Part shown: piece after piece, positions 35,901-46,753 of the stretch
Numbering within the stretch: the stretch's first letter is position 1
Layout: each line of letters begins with the position of its first letter
Source: Physcomitrium patens
Lineage: Eukaryota; Streptophyta; Bryopsida; Funariales; Funariaceae
DNA: 64,000 nucleotides
Direction of reading: 5' to 3'
NCBI RefSeq assembly: GCF_000002425.4
Contig: NC_037256.1
Coordinates: 8,588,328 to 8,652,327 of the forward strand
Position numbers and translations under genes: made by a program
Notes under the pieces: model-generated
What the model was told of the DNA's origin: nothing
Seen by the model: only the letters and a program-made list of their open reading frames with translations
Databases searched by the model: none

Positions 35901-36139
35901 AGTTATAGATGATAATTATAATTAATAAAAAAATTATTATATATAAAAATATATCATATTATCACAAGTAAACTTTTCCAATGATAAAAAAAAAATATTT
36001 AATCATCTTGTTAGTAATTGATAGTACATCTTAAATACTACTTCAAAATTTAATTTACATAGTTTATTTTTCTATAAATTTAAAAATAAAAAGCCAAGGA
36101 GAGCTTTATATCTAGCTTTAAAATCTTAAAAAATATTCT

Positions 36140-36407
36140 TTAAAATCTTCATATAAATTAAATCATTCTATTTAATATAATATTTTTGGATATACCATGA
36201 TAGCAATAGATATTGTCAAAAAAAAGATTATTTGTTTTTATTATAGATTTTATGTATGGTATAAAATATGCCATCTTGATAAAATAATCTACTATCATAA
36301 ACATAAAATTATATAATCTCAATATTAAAAGATTTATGATAAAATCCATAGAAACAAAAGACTATAGTTGTTTTGAAATAGATAATGGCTGAAGAAGTCT
36401 ATAAGAT
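36140..36407 (-). pseudogene. integrase core of element F
   Basis: Open stretch 36158-36349 reads MDFIINLLILRLYNF, FIKMAYFIPYIKS and YHGISKNIILN. These match the first catalytic Asp block (MDFI-NLP) and the block before the second Asp of a Ty3 integrase. The sequence upstream (LLQPLSISKQL) continues to 36407, where the solo LTR is inserted; the preceding integrase zinc finger is found again at 39359. Confidence 0.85.
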
Positions 36408-39353
36408 TGTGAGGCCAAATTTCACGACTTAATGAAACCTATGCCACACAACAAGTCTAAGAGGTGGAATTGGAGAGCTCTCAATTGTGTAATTTTTAGA
36501 TTAATTTAAATCTTTATATTAAAAATTCAATTAATTTCAGGCCTTCCAAGCAATTGTTACCAACATTAATTTAATATGTTAAATAAAATTTACTATGCAA
36601 ACATAATAAAAATAATTAAGTAAGTTATTACTATTAATTGACCATAAAAATTAAAAGATTAAGTAAAAAAAATTAAAGTTAAATGTTCAATTTAAAGTTA
36701 AAGTTAAAAGTTAAGTTAAAATTTAAGTTAAAAGTTAAAGTGATAATATTAAAGGTTAAAAGTTAAACTTAAAATTTATTAGCCAAAAAGTGAAATGTGG
36801 AGCTTATAAGTCACTGTGAAGATGATACTAAAAATAAAGTGAGAGAGGTGAAAGCGAAGGTACCTTGACAACACATAAGGATTAAAGGCAACGACCCCCT
36901 TCCACTCCAAAATTTGCCAAAATTTGTGATCAGCTTCAATTTGAATGATTCTTAGCTTGTTGCAAGGTTAACTTGAAGACGCTTTTGATTCAACAATCTT
37001 CATTGCAATCTAATGATTCAATTGTAAGAAGTCCTCCTTTCAAGTTGAGTGATCCAAATTGTCACAGTGATCAACCCTCTTCACTTAGAAATTCACTAAA
37101 TTCATAGTAGTACCCATCATGCATGACCACATAAATGAATGTTTTCCATGGCATGGTAAAGGCTATTTTATGACAGTCTTTTGGTGCTATTGAAATTTGA
37201 TTATAGTCTGAGTAGCCATCCATAAAAGTATAGAGCTCGTGTCTAGCCACTTCATCCAGAATTGTGTTAATGAATGGGAGAGGGAAGTGATCTTTGCAAG
37301 TATACTTGTTCAAGGTTCTATAATCAATGCATACTCAGAGTTTTTCATTTTTCTTCTTTACCAATACCATTGGAGACAACTAATCCGTGATTTCCACTAG
37401 TCTAATGAATCCAACTTATAAAAGTTACTCTAATTCTGCTTTTATTATAAGTTACAATTTTGGATTCATCCTCCGTTCTTTTTGTCTGATGGAAATAGTA
37501 TCAGGAAGCAAGGAAATGTAATGTTACACAATGTGTGCTAGAATCTTTCTTAGATCCAAATAAGACCATGCAAAGACGTCTCTAAATTCCATAATTAAAT
37601 CTTTATACTGAGACACCTCTTCATGTATTAAATGAGAGCCAATCTTAATTAATTTGGGCTCTTCTCCCTTTAATGTCACATCTATCTCCTACCAATCAGA
37701 AGGACATACATGCACAAGGTTTGTAGGTCCATGGTACCAATCTTTGGGCACCGGAGGATAGATTGGGAGATTATGGCCTACTTAGATGCCACTTGAAGTC
37801 TTTTTGAAGTGCAAAGGGGGTTGAATATCTTCTTCTTACATTAAAGCTTTAAACTCTTCCAATTGTGTATCTATTTCAAATTGGAAGGCTTTTTTTTCTT
37901 CCACCTCCTCAACCAACGTAGCCATATTTCAACAAAAAGAATCTAAAGGTTCTTTTATGATTGATATTGCTTCTAAGAAGTGCACTAGTTGTACCTCAAA
38001 TTGTCTTCAAATTCAACAAAATTTGTGCCTTTTAGAGCTTAGCTTTCAAAGCTTGATGCTCCCAAAATTTCAAATAAAGCCAAGTATTAGGCTTTTAGAA
38101 ATGCCTTTCCAAACTCGATTGATTCGAATTGCAAAGGCAGTCGATTCCCTCAAACTCAAAAATTCACCAAAAAATCCCTCTTATTCCAAATCAAATGAGT
38201 CTTATCTTATTGGAAATCTAACAACAAAAGCTACAACTATTAAGAATCTCACATTGAAACAACAGAATTTGAGTGATTGATTGAAGAAAATCCGAGGCCC
38301 TTAAAACCCTTGGGATATATGAAAGGCCGAGAAGATATCTACCTCAATGAAACATATTTTAAAACTTAATGAACATCCTTCACAATGAAAAATCCATACA
38401 TACACAATGACAAGGTTTACAATGAAAATTAAAATCTAAATAAAATTAAGATTAGGGTTTTGGCCAAATTTTGGCATGGCTGTGCCTTTCACCCAAAAGA
38501 GAAGAGAGAGTGGGCTTGGAAAACCAAGCCTCTCTTATACAATTCAGTGGAGACTCGTAGAAGGGTGGCTACATCTCCACCCTTGATTTTTAAGATTCCT
38601 AATCTAGATCTACAACCTTCATTCATCCAAGAGCCAATCTAGTCACCAAGGGTGATGGATCTTGTAAGTAGTCAAGAAAGTATTTTTTTTATAAATCTAA
38701 CTTCACTATTATGTTCAAAACAACTTTTTAAGCTAAGATCGACTACTCACATGCCTCAATCCATGCTCAATTATAATTTTCATCAAAGTTTTTACTTACA
38801 AGGATCTTGGCAATTTTTGTGAAATTCTTCAAAATGAGAATTTCATTGCTTCTCTTGTATTTTAAAGGAGAGGATGCTGATCTTTTTTTCTTCACTCCAC
38901 GAGGTATATCCAGTGCCACCATTGCATTAAAAAGACTCCCATTAAGTAGAAGAACCACCATGCCGCTTGAATTTATCGAATTTGGAAGAAAATCCAAAAT
39001 TATCATTGCTAACTTTCCTAAATCTTTTAGAGAATTATAATTCCAACTCCTAAATCATGTGAATGATTATAGATGCACTCATAGGCTTTTAGTCAACCCT
39101 TATAGTAATGACTAAGAACCTCTAAATTATTAAACTAAGTAAGTTGCTATTCTAAGATTCTAACTTTATCACTTTAGTTCTAATTAATCTAATTCAAGAA
39201 ATTAGGCTATAATTTATACCATCAAGGATTGTAATCCTAAAAATTCTATAAAACTAAATTCCACTTATATAAATCCTAATCTAACATGTTTAATTATCAT
39301 AAAATAGAAAAATAACAAAAATTTAAATTTTAGAGTATAATTGAGAGCTCACA
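36408..39353 (-). repeat. solo LTR (left copy) inserted in element F, itself interrupted
   Basis: Begins TGTGAG and ends CTCACA and is flanked by the 5-bp duplication AAGAT (36403-36407 and 39354-39358). It is noncoding and homologous, in inverse orientation, to 40088-42398. The homology is interrupted between about 37091 and 37955 by a piece of another retrotransposon. Without this piece it is about 2.1 kb. The minus strand label is arbitrary relative to the right copy; no promoter was identified. Confidence 0.85.
37091..37955 (-). pseudogene. Tat/Athila-like RT fragment
   Basis: Minus-strand reading gives, with stops, EFRDVFAWSYLDL, ISIRQKERRMNPK, VCIDYRTLNKYTCKDHFPLP and ILDEVARHELYTFMDGYSDY. 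This is the start of a plant Tat/Athila-type RT from the pre-RT region through the first catalytic Asp. The open part is 37071-37313. It interrupts the solo-LTR homology, so it is either an insertion of a fragment or part of that LTR element retained in one copy only. The YxDD motif is absent, beyond the fragment. Confidence 0.8.
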
Positions 39354-39358
39354 AAGAT

Positions 39359-40087
39359 TGAAGAAAAAGAATTTTTGATCTTGAACAAACATCACATGAT
39401 TGTACAAAGTCTTTGACTGTCTTTCATACTTGAGGCTACTAAAAATTTCTAAATATTAGTTCCAAAGTCTTATTGTATCCAAAATGTCTAGTTGCTGAAA
39501 AATTATGATGAACTTGAAAAATATGTAATCATGCTTAGTCTTTTCGAATATATAATTATTTTTTAAAATAAAATATATTATTCTTGAATTCAAACTTAGA
39601 AGTATCATGACACTTAAAAAAATTATTCTTAATATCATAAATAAGAAGATTAAAAAATACACTCGATTGAACTTACTTGCAAAAGTTTAAGTCAACACTC
39701 ATATTAGAATATTATTCAAGAGTAGATTAGATTATTATTCAAAGAATAAATGATAAAGTCATTAAAAATTTCACAAAAGAAATCATTCTTTAGATGTTAA
39801 AAAGTAATTGGCACATTTGTAAATCCAAATAGTATGACAATATATTCAAAATATCTATATCTAGTTTAAAATAAATTTTTTCATTCATCATCTTTTTTAA
39901 TGCATATCAAATTATACACTCTTTGTAGATCTATTTTTATATAGATCTATACTTGATTGAATTAATCAAAAAGTATTAAAATTAGAGATTAATAATATCT
40001 ATTTTTGATGGTGATCTTCTTAAATTATTGATAGTCTATGGACATCCATAAAGTTCCATCTTTTTTTTTTTATAAACAAGATAATAG
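39359..40087 (-). pseudogene. RT core fused to integrase zinc finger, element F
   Basis: From right to left: KKKDGTLWMSIDY at about 40025-40070, then KKITIKNRY, KIDLQRVYNL, RYFEYIVILFGFTNVPITF and FCEIFNDFIIY. After roughly 200 bp, FGYNKTLELIFRNF and VKDFVQSCDVCSRSK follow (39370-39480), the integrase HHCC finger. About 100-150 codons of RNase H expected between them are missing, so an internal deletion has joined RT to integrase. Many Gln, Arg and Trp codons are stops. Confidence 0.83.
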
Positions 40088-42398
40088 ATTGAGAACTCTC
40101 AATTATGCTCTAAAATTTAAATTTTTATTATTTTCTTATTTTATGATAATTAAAAATATTAAATTAGGATTTTTATAAGTAAAATTTAGTTTTATAGAAA
40201 TTTTAGGATTGCAACCTTTGATGGTATAAATTATAGCCTAATTCCTTGAATTAGGTTAATCAAGACCAAAGTGATAAGAGTTAAAAAATGAGAATAGCAA
40301 CTTAATTAGTTTTAATAATTTAGAGGTTGTTAGTCACTACTATGAAGGTTGAGTAAAAGCTTATGAGTTCACCTATAAACATTTCACATGATTTACAATG
40401 AGTTAGAATTACAGTTTTTTAAAAGATTCAGTGAAGTTTAGCAATGATAGTTTTGAAATTTCTTCCAAATTCAACAAATTCAAGTGGCATGGTGGTTCTT
40501 CTAATTAATAGAAGCCTTTTTAATGCAATGGTGGTACTAGATTCATCCTATGGAGTGAAGAAAACAAGATCAGTACCCTCTTTTTTGAAATACAAGTGGA
40601 GCAATGAAATTTTCATTTTGAAGAATTTTACAAAAATTGCCAAGATCCTTGTAAGTAAAGACTTTCGTAAAAATTGCAATTGGGCATGGATTGAGGCATG
40701 TGAGTAATTGATCTAAATGTAAAAAGGTATTTGAAGACAATGGTGAAGTAAGATTTACCAAAAAAATGTTTTCTTGACTACTTACAAGAGCCATCAGCCT
40801 TAGTTACGAAATTGGCTCTTAGATGAATGATGACCATAGATCTATATTAGGGATCTTAGAGATCAAGGGTAGAGATATGGCTGCCCTTCTACAAGCCACC
40901 ACTCAATTGTATAAGAGTGGCTTAGTTCTCCAAGCCCTCTTTCACTATAGTGAAGGACAAAGCCATGTCAAATTTTGACCCTAAACCCTAATCTTAATTT
41001 TTTTGTTTTTGATTTTTAATCTCATTGTGAACTTGTGGTTGTGTATGTATGGATCTTGATTAGTTAATGATGGTCATTGGGTTTTAAGACATAGGTCATT
41101 GTAGTAGATATCTCCCTCAGTCTCCCAAATACATCAAGGATTCAAAAGCCTTGGATTTCTCTTAATCCGTCATTTAATTTTTTGAGCTTTGATGTGAATT
41201 CTTTTTGTGATTGTATCTTTTGGTGTTAGCTTTCCAACAAGATAAGGAATGCTTAATTTGAAGTATAGGAAAAATTTTGGTGGAATTTTGAGTGGATGAG
41301 GGTCGGCTGCCTTGGTAGATTAGATCAACCACTTTTGAAAAGGCATTTCTCAGTGCCTCCAAATTGGATTATTGGATTTTTTTGGAAGTAAGTGAATCTT
41401 TAAGCTGATCTTCTTATAGCATAAATTTCACTAAATTTGAAGATGAATTGAATTTTTGGTTAATTTTTAAGTGGAAAGAGGTTGACTATTATGGCAATCT
41501 TGGTTACTCAACTTTGAAGGAACATTTCTCGCAGTTTAGGTACTGGATTGAATTTAAATTTATTGAACCAAGAGCGCATTTAAGTTAAATTTTCAATGAA
41601 TTAAAAATCATTCAATTTGGAGTTAATCACAAATTTTGACAAATTTTGGAGTAGAAAGAGATTTGTTGCCTTCAATTTTTGGGCGTTATCAAGGTACTTT
41701 TTCTTTTATCTCTCTTTAGCCCTACTTTTACTTTTATTTTTATAGTAATTTATAACTTTCATATTCCAAATTTTAGATTTTAATTTTTAACTTTTAACCT
41801 TTAATCTTCTCTCTTTTATTTTTAACTTTTATTTTTTACTTTATCTTTAATTTTAACTTTTAACTTTTAACTTTTAATTTTAATCAAAACTTCAAGATTT
41901 TTTACTTTTACTATGGATTAATGATAATAATTTGATCAATTACTTTCACCATCAATTATTTAAGAGATAATAATTTATAAGTTTTAATTAATTAATTAAT
42001 TACTCTAATTAATCTAATTAATTAATTAATTAATTAGTTACTCTAATTAATTAATTAATTAATTTCTATAATTAATTAATTAATTAATTTCTCTAATTAA
42101 TTATACTTTTATAATTACATTAAAATTATTAGTTAAGGATTATATAAATGATCTTGAACAATCCATTGAGATTTAAGTGGAAATCATACTAATACCCTTG
42201 AAGACTATAGTAATCTTATTAAATCTTTTTTTTTTATTTATATTGGTAACTATTGCTTGAAAGGCTTAAATTTGATTGAATTATTAACACTAAGATTTAA
42301 ATCAACTTAGCAATTACATAATTGGAAGTTCTTCTATTCCACCTCTTAAACTTGTTGCATGGCATCAGTTTCATTGAAAAGTGAAATTTGGACTCACA
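40088..42398 (+). repeat. solo LTR (right copy) inserted in element F
   Basis: About 2.3 kb, inverse complement of 36408-39353. It starts near TTGAGAACTCTC (decayed TGTGAGCTCTC) and ends GACTCACA at 42398. It splits RT of element F between its N-terminal part (42399-42520) and KKKDG (40070). No clean target duplication remains (flanks ATAGA and GCAAT). A TTAA-rich simple tract lies inside at 41978-42102. Confidence 0.78.
41978..42102. repeat. (TTAA)n simple repeat
   Basis: Blocks of AATT/TTAA separated by CTCTA within the right solo LTR. Confidence 0.9.
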
Positions 42399-43126
42399 GC
42401 AATCCTACTAGAGAATTTGAATGGTATAAGAAATTTTTGGTCAAATTCTTATCAATGTACTCCTTTAAAATAGCCAATTTATTTAGCAATAAACTATAGA
42501 TTGGTTAAAATAGTAGTTGAGTTCATTCTTCAAGATTAATTGAACAATCATAGGATCAATGCTTTAAAAAAAAATATCTACATTCTTCTTTTCAAAAACA
42601 TCTTAGAAAGCTTGATACTAACTAAAGATATCACTTGATATCTTTCTACCATCAAAAATGAATGCGGTGTATACAACAAAAGTTGATCTTTCTTTTGCTG
42701 CATGCATAAAAGCTCTCGCACCTACTAATAAAGATTTGGATGTATTAAACTTATGTATTTATATTTAAAAAATAAAATTTTGGATTAAACTATAAAAAAG
42801 TCAAGATTACAAGAAATCCAATTTATTTGAAGGTTATACTTTTTTAACCATGCTAATCCTAAAATAACTACATTAAAAGGAGATCTTATGATATTAAATA
42901 TTACTACACTCTTATGATCTTTAATTGATATATCTAAAAGAACAATCTCATAAATAACATCTCCAAAAGATAATAAATGACCATCTGTGACTTTTACATG
43001 TATGGATTTAGTTTTCTTAATTAAAGATATTCCTTGATTTTTGAAAAAGACTTGGTCTATAAAACAAGCTGAGGCTTTTGAATTTAATAAGATAAAGATT
43101 TTGTGATTTTTAAGTCTTAAATACAT
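42399..43126 (-). pseudogene. protease and RT N-terminus of element F
   Basis: The open stretch 42785-43126 has the retropepsin layout: LLNSKASACFIDQVFF (catalytic D-S-G-A decayed to N-S-K-A), VTDGHLLSFGDV, and VVILGLAWLKKYN before the domain end. Downstream, 42405-42500 gives PIYSLLLNKLAILKEYIDKN, the GPIYSLS...LREYI segment that precedes RT in sushi-type chromoviruses. Confidence 0.83.
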
Positions 43127-43269
43127 ATCTATTATAAAATAAAATGAAGGATTTAAAGAGAGAATAGAACCTATATTAGATGTTATACATGATTCTAGTT
43201 GAATAGTCTCTATTATAGCTAGACAAATTTATTTTTTGATATATTATCTTTTTTACTAACTATGCTCAT

Positions 43270-44200
43270 CATTTTATGATTATACTATTTCTTTGAATAA
43301 TGTTCAGCAATGTGTTTAGCTTCTCCACAATAAAAGTACAAATCTTCTTGATGACATCAAATCTTTTTTTTCTTAATAAGAAATTTGAAACATACTATAT
43401 CAATTTGCATTGATTTTGGCCTTAACAAATAAGTCTCTAAAAACTTAAAAATTGTAGTCATTACTTGACTTATTTTTTTTTAGCCAAATCTTTGTTCTTA
43501 ATGCCTTTCAAATAATCAATTATTATAGGTAATGGCTTGAGTAATAAATTACTTTAAAGAATTTGCTTTTGACATTGTCAATAATAAACCTTTGATGTTA
43601 TCTTTTAATCCATATTAAAATTAATTGATAAAGATTTTGTCATTCCAATCCTTGTAACAAGTAAGGTTTTGGAATTCAATAGCATATATGGTGGCTAATC
43701 ATAATCTTTGTCATAAAAATAAAAACTTAGTCTCTACTATCCTTTTTTGCTTATTTTTTTTTAATATATTTATAAATACTTCTAAGAATAAATTCAAATC
43801 ATAAAGGAGCTATGAATCTTTTTCTATCAAAGATGTAAACCAAGACAGAGCACTTCCACATAGAAATGTACATGTAATTTCAACTTGAGTAAATCCATTA
43901 AAATATTGAAAAAGATGCAACCTTAGATAGAACTTGACTTGTTGTAAAAATCTTCAAAATTTTGATTTTGTTCCATTAAACTTCTTAGGCATATTAATCA
44001 TCACTCTCTTATGCTTGTAGAAGCAAGACTTCTTGGATTTGGATGTGAAGTCGATCTACTTACTTCCTTCAATTGAACAACTTTTTGGTATTAGATTCTA
44101 AATATCTTTTATAATTATAGGAATAGTATTTTTGTGATTGATATTGATAATGCATGAAATTTCCACCTTAAAAATATTGACAAGCTCATAATAATCTGTG
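43270..44200 (-). pseudogene. gag of element F
   Basis: Near 43280-43340 the minus strand reads YFYCGEAKHIAEHYSKK, a decayed CCHC knuckle. Further upstream (about 43500-43720) it reads YAIEFQNL, DWNDKIFINQF, YGLKDNIKGLLL and FITQAITYNN, matching the capsid of sushi-like gag proteins. Stops are frequent and the start codon cannot be placed. Confidence 0.75.
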
Positions 44201-45616
44201 ATAGTTGAAAATCCATTCTTAATTTTATCAAAAATAGTATCCATGATTTTTTCTTTTATTTCAAATAACTTAATAAATTCACAAGTTAAATTAGAGAAGG
44301 ATGATCTGCAATCTTTAATATCAAATGAAAATTTCTACAAAGAAGGATAATTCACTCTCTTTAAGAAAAAAATTAGTATTAAAAAAGTTAATGTTAGTTT
44401 AAGGTGGATAATCTACAACCTTTAAAATACAATAATAGAAATAAGGTAATCTACTTACTTCTAAAAATGAGACAAAAATAATAAATTAGTAATCTTATTA
44501 ATCTATTATAAATAAGAACTTAAAGAAGATACATAAATAAGTGAAATGAATTCAAAAAAAGATGACAAACTAGAAATAAGAAGGTAAATATATTTAATAA
44601 GAAATTGGAATGGCTATTGCCAAAGGCTAGAAAACTAGAGACTCTTAAAACTAGACTAGAAGTAAGAAAAAAATTGACAAGAATAAAGAAGACTTCACTC
44701 TTATCTCTATATATATACTATCTATCAAAGAATTATATGGCAATATTCTATAAGACCTTCAACACTTGATTAATTCACGAGATATAAATCTTAACTTACA
44801 AGGCAAGTTTTCTATAATTGCACCACATTATTAGCTTATATTCTAAGTTACCAATACATGTGATATGTTGCTAACTTGTTGGCCAAGTTTTTAACATATC
44901 AATCACCTATAGACATATATAAAGGTGAAATTATATCCATAAAGCTTCAAAAAAGCTTTTCTATAAGATATTATCAAATTAACATATTTTTATTTATTTC
45001 TACCTATTCATATTATTTAAATAATTATAAGTATATTGATAAAAATTAGTAGTAAAAAATAAGAAATTTTCTAAACTACTTAATTATAGAAGCATTAATT
45101 CAAATCAATCTAATTTTAGACTTTTTCAATTCTAATTTTTCTTAAAATTTTCTTTTTTTATACTCCACATATATTATAATCTTATACCAAATATCATAAA
45201 AGTTCATTGTGGATACTTGAAGCTATTTTTTTAGGAAAACATGACTCCACTTTATTCTTGAGATGATAATATTTTTAAAATGCAAGGATTAATAGGACCA
45301 AGTGATAAGAAATCTCTTCTTTTAAGGAAATCAAGCTTTTAATATGTGTGAGTCCTAAATTATGCATCAAAATATTATTTAATTAATTTTTGGTATTTTG
45401 ATAAGATATAATGTTATTTATTTATTATTTGTGAAAAAATAGAGATTTTTGGTCTAAATTTTGAACTAAGGCCTTAAAATATGAAATTAATTTTAATAAA
45501 ATCTAGTTAAAAAAATAAAATTCTAAAAAATATTAATTTTTATTTAAGATGAAAATACTAAAAAAATTGGATATAGTTATAGTCAAATTATGATAAAAAA
45601 TAATAAGAATTTATTT

Positions 45617-45770
45617 CATTCTTGAAGTCTTAAGAAATGGTGAAGGAAGAAGATGAAGAACTACTCTATTCTTAAAGCCTTGAGAGATGGTGAAGGAAGA
45701 AGATAGAAAGTTGCTTTGCTCTTAAAGCCACAAGTGATGATAAAGGAAGAAGATGAAGAGCTATTCTATC
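45617..45770. repeat. ~50-bp tandem repeat, 3 units
   Basis: Units beginning CTTGAAGTC (45620), CTTAAAGCC (45670) and CTTAAAGCC (45721), each containing GGTGAAGGAAGAAGAT or a close variant. Confidence 0.9.
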
Positions 45771-46554
45771 TTTCAATTATTACTCCCATAATAATAAATC
45801 AAGCTCACTCTTAATAAATCCCTCTCAAAAATTAATAAGTTATTTTATATAAGTTTTTTTAAAATAATTTATTAGGAAATAAAACCTATCCATTAATTGA
45901 TATCCATAGTGATTTATCATCACCTTGTAATAAATGGATGTCAACCATTAATTTTTTTTGCAAATGGCATTGATAAAAGATCATAGAGATGTAGGTTGAT
46001 TTTTTAATGATTAATGGTGCTAAAAATATTGGTTGGTAGTTAGAATTATTTAAAATAGGATGAAGTGATATACAAGTTATATCAGTTGAATGGATTAATT
46101 AAGAGGAAGGCTCTTGAATTAGTTTTTACTTGCAAGTTAGTGACAAAATAATTGCTGATAAATAGTTTTAGGATTTGGATATATAGGACCCTCTCAAAGC
46201 ATTTTTCTTTATTTTTTTTTCTTCCACATTTATTTTGAATCTTTAATAATGGTGGCCTATTGAAGCATCAAAGAGTTGTAGTGTTTTTATTTGTTATAAA
46301 TTTATATTATGAATTATTTATTTTATATTCTTACTCGTCTTCTTATAGTTTATTGTAAGTAAGATTTTTTTATTAGATATATTTATTATGTATGAGAGAT
46401 AAAATTAGTAATATTGGGCGAAAAAATCATCAAATTTGGAATTGAATTAAAAAAATTATAAAGATTTGAAGTTGATATATTCTTTGGTATTGCTGCTTTA
46501 CCTTAGAGGTTTGCTAATATTGTAGCTCTATCCTCAAGGTTTTTTGCTAGTACT

Positions 46555-46700
46555 TTGTATTATTTTCATCTAGCTATATTATTTCTATCCAAAATATTAT
46601 TTTCATTTAATTATGATGTTTCATCTAGTGGCACTATTTTTGTCTAGTGGTATTGTTTTATCTAGAGGTACCTATTTTCATCTAGTTATGCTATGTTGTT
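46555..46700. repeat. degenerate ~25-bp tandem repeat
   Basis: About six variants of TATTTTCATCTAGTGG-type units with interspersed substitutions, followed at 46723-46750 by a (TA)n run. Confidence 0.7.
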
Positions 46701-46719
46701 CCACACATTTGCTTTTTTT

Positions 46720-46722
<3 letters not shown>

Positions 46723-46750
<28 letters not shown>
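46723..46750. repeat. (TA)n microsatellite
   Basis: Uninterrupted TA dinucleotides. Confidence 0.95.

Positions 46751-46753
<3 letters not shown>

Larger units (their letters stand above)
35410..44200 (-). mobile_element. decayed chromovirus (Ty3/gypsy), element F
   Basis: Minus-strand relic in the order gag, protease, RT, integrase, chromodomain, interrupted twice by solo LTRs (36408-39353 and 40088-42398). The pieces join in the correct order when the insertions are removed. RT motifs (KKKDGTLWMSIDY, KIDLQRVYNL, RYFEYIVILFGFTNVPITF) resemble the sushi/Tcn1 type of chromovirus common in fungi and reported in mosses. The frame is full of stops and RNase H appears deleted. Its own LTRs are not identifiable. 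Confidence 0.82.

Noticed and set aside
37957..38280. 107-codon plus-strand ORF
   Set aside because: The same DNA is the noncoding arm of the inverted solo LTR pair, and the other arm has no matching frame.
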